This document shows, in pieces, positions 9,102 through 19,001 of a DNA stretch of 64,000 nucleotides; within the stretch, counting starts at the first letter, position 1; the number at the start of each line of letters is the position of its first letter. The translations under genes and the position numbers were made by a program. Under the pieces are notes generated by a model. It had not been told where the DNA came from and did no database searches. It worked only from the letters and a program-made list of their open reading frames with translations. This DNA is from Gyromitra esculenta (Eukaryota; Ascomycota; Pezizomycetes; Pezizales; Discinaceae): positions 434,001 through 498,000 of the forward strand of contig JBCAML010000018.1 of the NCBI GenBank assembly GCA_038503075.1, written 5' to 3'.

Positions 9102-9520
9102 TCTCACGGTTCAGTCCCTCAATAAGCCCTTTAGTATCCCTGAAGGTGAGCAGTGCTACTTAAGCGAGGTTCTAACACGTTTGAGGAGTGCAATGTTTCT
9201 ACAAGTTCTACATAAGGGTCTATCTCGAGGTGAGATAAGTGCAGCGAAGTGAGCGGTGACAGCGAGGGTTCTGAGGTAGAACCGAAATAGTAGATTTAAC
9301 GATTACAAGAGAAGGTAAACGAGAACGTTGCTTAAAGAAAGAAAAAGAGAAGACAAAGAGTGATCAAAAATCCGTCACTTAAATACCCCGCTTTCACAAC
9401 CAAAAAACCCAATAGCCGATAACACCCGAAAATACAATAGCATTGTAGTGCAATAACCCCATAGCCTATATCCAACCTCGAACCGAAACCTAACCCTTAT
9501 CCAATCCTTAATCCGTGAAA
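9102..9520 (-). repeat. Solo LTR (419 bp) inserted in E4 RNase H, TSD TCAGG
   Basis: A lone LTR of the same family. The 5-bp duplication TCAGG is perfect (9097-9101 and 9521-9525) and interrupts RNase H codons, so the ends are exact: TTTCACGG...CCGTGAGA on the coding strand. It is the product of a full insertion followed by LTR-LTR recombination. Its hairpin (9128-9146) has one mismatch (C/A in the sense strand). Confidence 0.95.
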
Positions 9521-10569
9521 TCAGGGCGCCATTCTTCAAAAACGCGGATGATGGCTAACAGTTCCTTATCATAGATCTCGTAGTTACATTCTGCGGGGGA
9601 ATGTTTTTTCGAGAAGAAAGCCACTGGGTGTAGGACACCGTTGTCATCATACTGCGATAATATTCCTCCGGATACAAAGTCTGAGGCATCCGTTTCCACT
9701 ATGATCTTCTTATCAGGGTCAAAATGGATAAGGATCGGGGCGGTGGTGAAGGCGTGTTTGAGGTTTTCGAAAGCTATGTCAGCTTCGACAGACCATTCAA
9801 AGACGATGCCTTTCTTAGTAAGAGCAGTAAGGGGGGCAGCCAGTTTGGAGAATCCTAAGATGAACCGTCGATAAAAATTGGCGAAGCCTAGGAATGCCTG
9901 AACATCTTTTACACTCTTCGGTGTTCCCCATTCCCTGACAGCCTTAAGTTTCTCTTCGTCCATCTTAATGCCGTCAGGTGTGAGGATTAGGCCTAGGTAT
10001 TTGGTCGTTTGTACCTCAAACTCACATTTCTCTGGTTTAAGGAGGATGCTGTTGTCCTTGAGTGTCTGTAAGACTTTCCGGACGTGGGTTTGGTGTTCGG
10101 CGAAGGTATCACTGTAGATGAGAATATCATCTAGGTATGCCGTACAAAAAATATCTAGGTATTCGGTGAGGCAGTCATTCACAAATTGCTGGAAAGTTCC
10201 GGGAGCATTAGTTAGACCAAATGGCATAACCTGGTACTCGTAAAGGCCATAGCGCGTGCGAAAAGCGGTTTTCCATTCATCCCCTTCTGCAATGCGTACT
10301 TGGTGGTATCCATCACGAAGGTCTAACTTAGTATACCATTGTGCCTTTGCAAGTCGGTCTAGGGTTTCGCGAATGAGAGGGGAAGTATAGCGATCCTTAA
10401 CAGTAATAGCATTAAGGCCTCGGTAATCCACACAGAGTCGTAGGGACCCATCAGCTTTTTTGACGAAAAGGACAGGAGATCCCGCAGGAGAAGAACTAGC
10501 GCGAATAAATCCCTTCTCGAGATTGTCTTCGATATATTTCTTCAGAACAATTAGTTCTTCCCGGGACAT
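9521..10569 (-). pseudogene. pol: E4 reverse transcriptase and RNase H N-terminus
   Basis: An open frame of about 350 codons covers a complete gypsy [14 protein letters not shown] entry, [42 protein letters not shown], catalytic YLDD in [14 protein letters not shown], then PEKCEF and [15 protein letters not shown]. RNase H begins with [19 protein letters not shown]. The frame ends inside the solo LTR (TGA near 9508), replacing the true continuation. This is the best preserved RT in the window, but it is out of frame with protease because of small deletions near 10585-10610. Confidence 0.94.
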
Positions 10570-11386
10570 TCCATAAAGGGGTCCAAAGGCGTCCTTTCCT
10601 CCATTAGTTGTATCTTGTGATCATACGAACGGCGTGGAGGGAGTCCTTGAGCTTTACTTTTGTCAAACATATCAAGGAAGTCGTGATACTCTTCTGGAAT
10701 TCTAGACTTCCATTCCTCTTTGGTTGTCGTTTTGTCTATGATTTTATTAATCTCATAGAGGGACATAGCGTAAGCTTGTGATGTTCGTTTCCTGGTGAGG
10801 GTTCTGAAGCTAGCGGCACCAATGAATGACATATTGAGCCGAGGAGGTGTTGAAATGGCTGAGGTGGATACCGGAGGGGAACGTGGTGCGCAGTGGGTTG
10901 TGCAGAGCTTAGAATTAAACTCAATGCGTTTTTTGGCGAAGTGGAGTTGGACGTCGTGATGGTTCATCCATGGGATTCCGAGAACGAGAGGGTAATGCCC
11001 TAGCTGGGTAATAAAGCAGGGGGCTTCTTCTTGGTGTTCTTGAATAGAGAGATTGATTTTGGCGATATGGGTGATGTCCCCTGATGAAACTGGGCCACCA
11101 TCAATTACTTCAAGTTGCCAGAGGTTTTTTAAAGGTAGGAGAGGTAAGGAGTGGTGACTCGCAAAGCTTTTATCAATGAAGGCAAATCCCGAGGCTCCAG
11201 TGTCCAATAGTGCATGTGTTTTAATGGTTTTATTATTATGGGAAATGTTACATGCTATAACAAAATGTTCCCCGTCAAATTGATCCTCCACGCACATATC
11301 CGATACTGAAAAACCTGAGATAGAAAATGCCGACAAAGGTAAAGAAATGGGAACCAAGGCAGGGTCACTGGTCAGCCTTGGTTGGA
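10570..11386 (-). pseudogene. pol: E4 protease region (frameshifted at its end)
   Basis: It encodes the retropepsin-like domain LLDTGASGFAFIDKSF, with PLVLGIPWM as second motif. The frame follows from -1 frameshifting at 11390-11396. Near 10585-10610 two single-base deletions relative to E1 throw the frame out, so it reads on to a stop at about 10551 and overlaps the RT frame. Between DTGA and the RT linker it is otherwise nearly identical to E1. Confidence 0.88.
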
Positions 11387-11396
11387 CTAGTTTAAA
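11387..11396 (-). promoter_or_regulatory. Programmed -1 frameshift site (E4): TTTAAAC-TAG
   Basis: Gag ends GAG TCT TTA AAC TAG on the coding strand. The slippery heptamer (11390-11396) and adjacent stop (11387-11389) are identical to E1, while codons on both sides have diverged. The -1 frame opens directly into protease. Confidence 0.82.
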
Positions 11397-12671
11397 GACT
11401 CATTGGAAGAGTCTGTCGATTCTAATGCGAAAAACTGAGGAGGAAGAGGTGGTGGTGGAAGAACGGAGGCGGGGGGTGTTCTATTGGCGGGTGGTGCGGT
11501 GAGGGCCCCTCTCATAGTGGGTTTTTTAGGGGCAGAGGGACAATTGGCGTAGGAGTGGTCAGGGGCGGCGCAGAACATACATTTCCCCGTGGAGCGGCGC
11601 CACTGTTTTTCTTCCTCCGAAAGCTTTCTCCTTCCATTTACCATCGTGTAACGTTGATCCTGTGGGGGGCGAGATAGGTTACTGGTCCTTCCAAAGGAGA
11701 GATCCATTGGGGCAAGGCCGCCTGGTACGAATGATGAGGCAGGGACAAAGGGGGTCATCGCTTGAGAGCTGAATTGTCCCATATTGTCTCTTGTATTGCC
11801 TCGTTTTTCAGCTTTTCGGGCTCGGATGCGGTTGTCCAGGCGGGTGAGGGTGGTGATCATTTCTTCGAGGTTAATGGGAACAGCGGTGGCAAATACCATG
11901 GCTTCTTTCAATTCTTCCGACATCCCGTGCTCCAAGGCATCCATCTTCGAATTTTCATCGAAGTTGAGTTGGCCCATGATACGTTGGAAATCGGCCAGGT
12001 AAGCGGAGAAGTCGCGTTTTCCTTGACGGAGCTGGTGAAGTTCCCTTCGTGCGGTACCGGTAGGGTCGGGGTCTCCAAATGCAGTTTACAAGCGGCAACG
12101 AGAGCAGCACTTGGTCATGGTGAGTCCAGAGGGAAGGACTGTGTGTCGGACCTGTTCAAGGGCTGCTCCTCCAGGCGGTTGATGGTATAGAGAATCATGG
12201 TGTTCTCATCAGAATCGATCTCGGTTGACAGCAAGTTTTGAACGGAGTTGGAGAATGAAGCCGGGAAGTTTTGCTCTAGATCCGTCGAATTTCTCTGGAT
12301 CTGGCATGCGTTCGGAGCGATGGGTAGAGGGTGTCGGCGGTGGGGGAGTGGCGGTGAGGTTTGGGGGAGCCGGGGGCTGAGAGGTTTTCGCGAGCTTCAT
12401 TTCGCTCTTGGCGGAGTCTGGTGATAAGGCTGGCGGCTTCGTAACTCTTTGATCCTGTTGTGTGGCATGTCGGAGGGCATTGTCGATTTGGATTTGAGCA
12501 GTGCTGAGTTTTACTTCAGCGTCTTTCTCGTTATCCTGAAGGATGCTTATTTGATCCTCTAGGCTCTGGTTTAGTTCTCGAAGCTGATTGTACAGCTCAA
12601 CCGGGTCATCTCTCAGCCTGGGGCTGCGGCGGCTCCTTCTGTGTTGGAGGAGGGATCGGCGGGGAGCTCAT
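11387..12671 (-). pseudogene. gag: E4 gag (N-terminal half damaged by indels)
   Basis: It starts at ATG 12671 (MSSPP). The first about 600 bases carry many small deletions relative to E1 and E2, including loss of about 40 bases near 12610-12625, so no continuous frame exists there. From about 11977 down to 11387 the frame is open: MGQLNFDENSKMDALEHG, the basic linker, zinc knuckle CMFCAAPDHSYANC, and the proline-rich tail ending at the frameshift site. Capsid-like residues DGSRAKLPGFILQLRSKL are seen at about 12209-12290. Confidence 0.9.
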
Positions 12672-12709
12672 GATGAGTTAGCGGTAGGAGGTGTAGATGA
12701 AGAACGTAA

Positions 12710-13118
12710 TCTCACGGATGGCTCCTCGTTAAGCCCTTCAGTATCCCTGAAGGTGAGCAGTGCTACTTAGACGAGAAACCAATACGTTCGAAGAGTGCAG
12801 AATGGTCTACAGGTCCTACGAAGAGTATACTTCAAGGCGAAGTATCGGCGATGTTTCACAGCGACAGCGAGGATTCTAAGGCAGAATCGAAGTGGAATTA
12901 TAACAGATACAGTAGAAGTGAAACGAGAACGTTGCTTAAAAGAAGAAGAAGGAAAGTACAAAGAACAAGCGAAATCCTTCACTTAAATACCCCGCTTTTC
13001 TCCAACAAAACCCAATAGCCGATAACACCCGAAATACAATAACATTATCTTGCAACCGAAAAGCACAACAACCGTATACTCAAACCCTAACCCTATGTCC
13101 AATCCTTAATCCGTGAAA
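12710..13118 (-). repeat. 5' LTR of E4 (409 bp)
   Basis: It is paired with 6877-7287; the outer end is followed by the target duplication GAGAT (13119-13123). The U5 hairpin is at 12735-12753. The adjacent primer site (12700-12709) has decayed to TTACGTTCTT, losing part of the nine-base complement seen in E1 and E2. Confidence 0.93.
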
Positions 13119-13123
13119 GAGAT

Positions 13124-13237
13124 AGACCTTCGTAGAACTTGTAGAACGCCGCACTCTTCGAACGAGTTCGTATCTCGCTAAGAAGACTGCTCACCTTCGG
13201 GATACTGAAGGGCTTAACGAGAGACTGAACCGTGAGA
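13124..13237 (+). repeat. 3' LTR of E3, right piece
   Basis: It continues the E3 LTR from the GAGAT duplication to the terminal CCGTGAGA (13230-13237). A hairpin sequence is present with a one-base deletion in an arm. The unique flank begins at 13238; GCTGG (13238-13242) should be E3's target duplication, but the partner is not in the window. Confidence 0.9.
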
Positions 13238-13623
13238 GCTGGTATGAGGGAGATACTGAATGATATTGATAATAACTAAAGATACTCCTATACCCCGTAC
13301 TTAAAGTAAAATCCGTCTCAGACTCGTTTCATGTACTATCGTTTACGCTCATTATTCTCTCACACGGCATAACATTCTATCCAGAAGTCGGTACAACCAA
13401 CCATCCGCGCCGGAATATAGTATAACCGATCACATGATATACACGAGTCTTACTTTAACAATATCAAGTACTCCGGCAGTTCGAGTAAATTCTATACACG
13501 TTGTGATAAGATTCCTTGCAATTCATGTGTCGACCATTACAATTAACCTTTTTGGTTAGAAAATCTTAACCTCACGCTCGCTACATGAGTTAGAAGCCTC
13601 AAGCGGATCGCTACGATCGCTTG

Positions 13624-13721
13624 TTGTCTCGAACCAGTCCCAATTAGGCTTAGTTTGTTTATGTAATTACTTCACCAAGCCATTACTCTGGGGCAGAGGC
13701 CCAGAGTCTGGTTCGAGACAA
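13624..13721. mobile_element. 98-bp MITE with 14-bp terminal inverted repeats and 9-bp TSD
   Basis: Terminal inverted repeats TTGTCTCGAACCAG (13624-13637) and CTGGTTCGAGACAA (13708-13721) match perfectly over 14 bp. They are flanked by a perfect 9-bp direct repeat GATCGCTTG (13615-13623 and 13722-13730). Inside is a further hairpin, arms CTCTGGG/CCCAGAG (13686-13706). There is no coding capacity. A 9-bp duplication points to a Mutator-like transposase, though an 8-bp hAT-type duplication plus one chance base is possible. Confidence 0.75.
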
Positions 13722-16700
13722 GATCGCTTGTACTATAGTAGAGATATCTAGATCACAAAATCTTCCCAGTGAGGATCATTCAATAGTCACATATGCATAG
13801 GGACCCTCTTATTCTGTGATGCATAAATCTTGTTGTTCCCAACTAGCCCCATAAGTTCTTATAGGCGATAGTAATATAACGTAGAAAGAGGCACTTACAA
13901 AAACTATCTACCTTTACTACGCTCTCATGAGCCGCTATGACTAGATTAATTCATCATTCGCTTGGAGTTTAATCTATACTTCGAAAGTTCCATAAAGCTG
14001 AACCTCAATTGTAATCTTATAAAACAATAATTTACCGTTATCCCTCTTGAGGGTTTTGGGAATAGCCAAATATTCGGAATCAAGTATTCGTAAAAATGGT
14101 GAGACATAATGCACATAGGCGTATTCTGTCTATATCTAGGAAGCTCCAAGCTCCCGCTATCAAGTACAAACAGGGCCAGTTGGAGATGTAGTTATCTCTC
14201 CCCTTAAGCTTATTTACTCTGCTATACCTAGCTCAGGGCGCTAGCAGTTAATTATTATGCCAAGACATTACTGACTGGACCAAATTCGTAAGTGTACTAA
14301 TTGCTATATAACACTCAACTTGGGTGATCTATGGGAAGCCTTCTCTGGCCCATGTCATCTCATCGCGAGTGCTCGTATAGGCAGAGAAAAAAAATGCACA
14401 AGGATACAAGAAAACGAGGCTCCCTAGTGGCGAAAGTGACGGAGAAAGCAGTGGGTAATTTAGTCAGCAACACCACATTTAGTTTAGCGCCAGGGAATCG
14501 GTCAATGACCAACTTGTAGAAAACAAAAGGGCGGAGATACCGTATAGTAGACGCAAAATAACATCAAGTCTTCCATTCTTGAGAGGGATTTTTTGTTTTG
14601 TAGGCATAGCTTACCTCAGCCGCCCTGCTACCCCTCTCGCATCCACGCGGAAATTCGTCACACTAAAGCCGTAAACGCGAAGATAAAAATCCCCACGGAA
14701 AAGTCCTGCTGGTGCTACTGACTACACATCATGTGGCCAACAAGGCACGTCATCAGGCTGGGGGAAAGCGAGATGGATTTTTTTCCTTCTCTTCAAAATC
14801 CTACTTCGATTATATAAACTCATGATCAAGTATGATCTCGAAATTGTTCCCTTCGATGATTTGAAATCATATTAGGTGGCCTAATATCTATAACTACATG
14901 TACTTAAGCTTATTTGCCCTCACCACCGCCTGTAGGTTTAATGTACCAATTGAAACGATAATTGGGATAAAGCAAATTAAACCACGCATTTCTCGCTCTC
15001 CATTAATGCATCATAAATGCTCGTAAAATTCACTTCTATCAAGGGGCACTTACTCACTGGGTACCTCAAGACACCTCCTCGAGCAATCTCAGGCACATCT
15101 ACCTTTTTTCTACTCAATCAGCTCGAGTTAAGCCCAATACTCACGAGACGCCTCAGAATCACAAGCTGGAGGAATTTTTTTTGAAGCCATGTCAGAACAG
15201 CGACATAGCTATTGGCTAATATCTGAGATGGAGTCATGTGCGTATCGATCCGGAAGCAGTGTTCGCCGATGATCAGCCTTCCGGACAGATCACTGCTGTG
15301 ATTAGAGCAAGGAGTATACTAGCTGATACGGAGCTGACGAATGTATTATTTATTGCTGATGGTAATTTTTACCGGGACCTCCACCACCAATTATCCAAAT
15401 ATCTTCCTTCGAATGCACTCTGTCATGCACCCTTCCTTTGTCTGGGCTAACTCCTTCGAGCCTTCACACTGTATAAACAAGTTCTTCTCCGTGTCGATCT
15501 AGATAAGGTAGACTCTTTACTATCAGCTCCTCGCCACTAGATTGATCCGGAAGGTTCGCAATGGTTATATATATGCAGCACGTACATACATTCTCTGTGA
15601 AGATCGCTAAGAGCTATACGCTCAGTTAATCGTTAGCTCCTTCTTGATTTTTCGATGCCACGTTTGAGTTAGGCTTCCCTTCACCCAGGCTCTCTGTTTG
15701 GTTCAGTTCCCTATACATCGATCGAGGCATGAGCATCTCACTACCGAGGCGTCCCGTAATTGCGGTAACGTGGATGACACTTCGCCTAGCTTTAAGAGGT
15801 CCTAGCTCTCAAGGAGATATACATTTTGGTGGTCCCGATCGCAAAGAAGAGTTTCGTTGTCAACTGGCAACGTTATGCCAAACTCGGAGCCGGGAAAACC
15901 TTGAGCTTCTGGCTGGAAAATCGATAAAACGGGGTGCATCAGGGGCTAATAGGTCCGGACTCATCTAGCTTAACTTGCTAACAGGGTTAACCAAGATCTT
16001 TTGCATGTAGGATGTTATGTGGGCTCTACAGCTCACGAACATGGGTATGTTCACACAAAAACGTAAACGTAAATGCAGTCCAGGGCGTTCCGTGACAGCG
16101 AAACGGTATCTGCGGAAATAAACGAACGTGATATGCCGCCCTGCCGTACTCCAAAGTTAAGGCTGTCCTTGTCTCGTGGTTGGTATTGACACCTCCGACG
16201 TTGTAGCTATATAATGGTACAATATAAGTCGTACTGATGAATTGTCACGACTGTCAAAAGTCAATTGCTGGCTTTGCTACGGCACTAGGCAGCAGGCAGT
16301 ATTCCAAGGTGCGCACCAGAGATAAAAACGACATAATAAACATGTAAAGGTGCAGTAAGCCTGTGCGTTATCACCACCGTAGCTGCCCGATTAGTCAATA
16401 GAAGACTTGTTCAGGGGATGGAAAAAATTAGCCCTACCAATCAGCTGGCTAAGAAAAGAAATAGGAAGGTTGATATACAAAAGATGATGTGTGTTTGGAC
16501 CATCTTGCCCACAATAACACCCCTTTGTAATAGCACTGTCAAAGCACACTTGCGTTCGTATCATGCTGAGGGCCGAGCTTATGCCAGAACTAGAGCTGAG
16601 TTTACAACTATTCCAACGGAAAGCCCCGCTGTTGAGCGCCCTAACACCGCATTGTTATTTCGAAACTATCCCATTGTCCTTCTCCTTTGGTTCAACTGCG

Positions 16701-17747
16701 TGAGTTGTTTCAAGTCGATGGCTCATCATCTCATCAACTCAACAACAATCAGCTTCGCACATACATTGAGTGACAGAGCTGGAAAAAAAAAGCATCCTGA
16801 GGCTCATAATTGCAGCTTTGCTACACCCATCTTCCCTAAAATCCCCAATTGCAGTAACTGCGCATTTATTCTCTGATGCTACGTTGGCCAACTTTCGTGT
16901 CTCAGTATGTGAACAACACTCCTTTGCACAAACATTTCATTTCACCAACAAAAATTTCACCGAAAACATCTACCGGAAGTATCTGTCACCACCAACTCCA
17001 GAGAACTCTTCCTCACAGCCACCCCACAGCAAATCTAGATTTCTCACCCCAATTGGAAATGTTTCAAATATAGGAGGTATTCCATTAGCCGCATCGTGGC
17101 GCATTGTGTCTCTAGTGCAGTATGTACTCCGCCACATGTACACAGCATGCCACGTGGTATCCAACCCCATGCACCAATAAAATTTCCTCGCCGTTCACGA
17201 TCAGTTGATGGTGCTGTCCTTGCGTATGGACGAATTAAAAAGGTAGCTAGCCCATTGAACTGGGATAGCGTTTCTTTTCCTTTCTCAACTCCCCCTGCTT
17301 CCCTCTACCCACATCTCTCACCATCGATGCTCACTTCTAGATGGATGTTTGGCAATGCAGATACATGCAGACCAAGGCTTTTTCGAAGGCGCTCTCCTAG
17401 CAGTGACAGGTGTCCGGGACGCTCTTCGCTCTGCGCACCGCATGGGCCTCTACCGACGGGTGAGTACCGAGATCTATTGTGTCACGCACTATAGCTAGCT
17501 CCCGGCAGATGCACAGGAACAAATCTTCGATTTTGCTGTTCCTGGTACGATTCGATACCGAAAAATAATCAGGAGAAGATGAAGTTGAAACAGAGTGCAA
17601 TAAACAACAGAGAGAGAAAAACATCTTACCAAGTGATCGGGGGAGGGGGGACGGGGGGACGGGACTGACGGACTTGCTAAACATAAATGAACTCCCATGA
17701 ACCCCAGATTTTCTTCGACCATCCGATTCCCTCCCGGTCACCGATCT

Positions 17748-17754
17748 TATAAAA
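17748..17754 (+). promoter_or_regulatory. TATA box of the patatin-like gene
   Basis: TATAAAA stands 34 bases before ATG 17788, followed by a short CT-rich leader ending in CAAG before the ATG. The close spacing implies a very short 5' UTR. Confidence 0.45.
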
Positions 17755-17787
17755 CGTTCTTCATCTACCTTCAGACAATCATTCAAG

Positions 17788-19001
17788 ATGAGTCAAGAAA
17801 TGAATGAGATCCCTACTTCTGTCCTCTGTATCGAACCTGACAACGGTTTTCGATGCCTCCTCTCCATCCTCATCCTCGATGAACTCCTGCTCAAGGTTTC
17901 TCTTGCCATGTCTCTCACCCGTCGTCTTCCAATGCGGCACGTCTTCGACCTAGTCGGTGGTGAGGGGTCCGGCGGTATCGTAGCACTCCTTATCGGTCGT
18001 CTAGGTCTCAGTAGGGCTACTGCACCGGGACTGCTTCAACAAATGATGCCGAAATTCTGCCCGTGGGGAGGCGTCGAGAGGAAGAGCGACGGGACGCATT
18101 TGAGACATCCATTCCTATCAGGATTTACGCAGCCAATGTTTTCTCGCCTAGACTTGGAAGCGATTCCAAAAGGTGAACACACGTTTTTCAGTCGGGATTG
18201 TGTGAAAACTATTGTGCTTGCGAGCCTGGAAGGGATGCCGCAAAACAAGAGTCTTGGTCAAAGACTAAAAGACTGGATTAAGAAAGTCAAGTCAAAGGCC
18301 CGCGTTCTACCATTCAAGTAAGTCAAACCTAATTAAAACCGACTTCAAAATCATTATACTAACACACCTATAGACTCTGCTCCCGTCTCATAATCGGAAA
18401 AGTCTACACCAAGATGTTCTTCAGCGACGGGAAAACCACAGATCCGACCTTCTCCGGCCCCGAACCCCAAGCCATTAAAGAACGTTTCCGGACCTACGAT
18501 TCAACCCTTGCCCGTCCTAATGTGTACATCTCCGACGTCGCCCAGGCCACTTTCACCCACGACAACCTCGTGGAGCCCAAGACTATCAACGGTCGTCGCT
18601 ATGCCGACAAGCAGAAGAGCACCGGCGCCATCATCGATATCATCGATGAAGCGAACATAATCTTCCCGGACCGAAAGCTTGGTGTCATTGTACGCATCGG
18701 TGGCAGGCCTATCAGTGATTTATCAGCCACCCGTCTCACTCGCACTGGGCCCACGATGGCAGAGGATATCAATTTCCTCGACCGCATGCCGAGGAATGAT
18801 ATCTTCCAGATCCCGCTCCCGGAGGTTGAGTATCCGATCGATTTAATGGATGATCCGAATAAGGTCTATGAGGCATTCGATGCATGGCGTAAGCAGCAGA
18901 GTGTAGCTGATATGTTGGAGGAATGTGCTGAGGCGTTGCGGAAGTCTGTTGAGGCGAGGTCTAGATATTATCCGAATGATATTGCGAGAGATTGTACCTA
19001 A
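17788..19001 (+). CDS. Patatin-like protein lacking catalytic serine (probable pseudoenzyme)
   Basis: Two exons, 17788-18317 and 18374-19001, joined by a 56-bp intron (GTAAGT...CTATAG, branch ACTAAC), encode about 385 residues. The fold is recognisable from patatin landmarks: an N-terminal strand then SILILDELLLKV, the segment HVFDLVGG...GGIVALLIGRL, a later NVYISDVAQATFT (cf. WQAARATSAAP), and GRRYADKQ...DEANIIFPDRKLGVIVRIGG. Catalytic parts are changed. The oxyanion DGGG is replaced by PDNG. The nucleophile elbow normally GTSTG reads GEGSG, so Ser is Gly at the nucleophile position. DGG/DGA is DKQ. The family normally hydrolyses acyl chains from lipids; this member probably cannot. The two-exon structure and intact frame argue for a kept, expressed gene. 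It could be a regulatory or NLR-associated patatin derivative, but no other domain is present. Confidence 0.75.

Larger units (their letters stand above)
6877..13118 (-). mobile_element. E4: full-length Ty3/gypsy chromovirus copy, flanked by GAGAT duplications
   Basis: Two LTRs (6877-7287 and 12710-13118) enclose gag, protease, RT, RNase H and integrase with chromodomain on the minus strand. The 5-bp duplication GAGAT is at 6872-6876 and 13119-13123, in the middle of E3's 3' LTR. Without the solo LTR it carries, the element is about 5.8 kb. A rough count by eye gives about 35 differences between its two LTRs (8-9%), many of them transitions, so it is not recent. Nonsense codons and indels in every gene make it non-autonomous. 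Confidence 0.95.
13238..17787. other. Gene-poor region right of the retrotransposon nest
   Basis: I found no convincing gene in these about 4.5 kb on either strand. The longest frames (for example 16418-16876 +, 152 codons) have no recognisable domain and no homologue-like pattern. A 98-bp MITE lies at 13624-13721. The last 50 bases are the promoter of the patatin-like gene. Confidence 0.6.

Noticed and set aside
3220..13237. CRISPR-like array from repeated LTR blocks
   Set aside because: The repeats are about 410-425 bp LTRs with target duplications; this is a eukaryotic genome.
16418..16876. 152-codon ATG frame on the plus strand
   Set aside because: No domain, no signal or membrane pattern, surrounded by overlapping frames of similar length; most likely chance.
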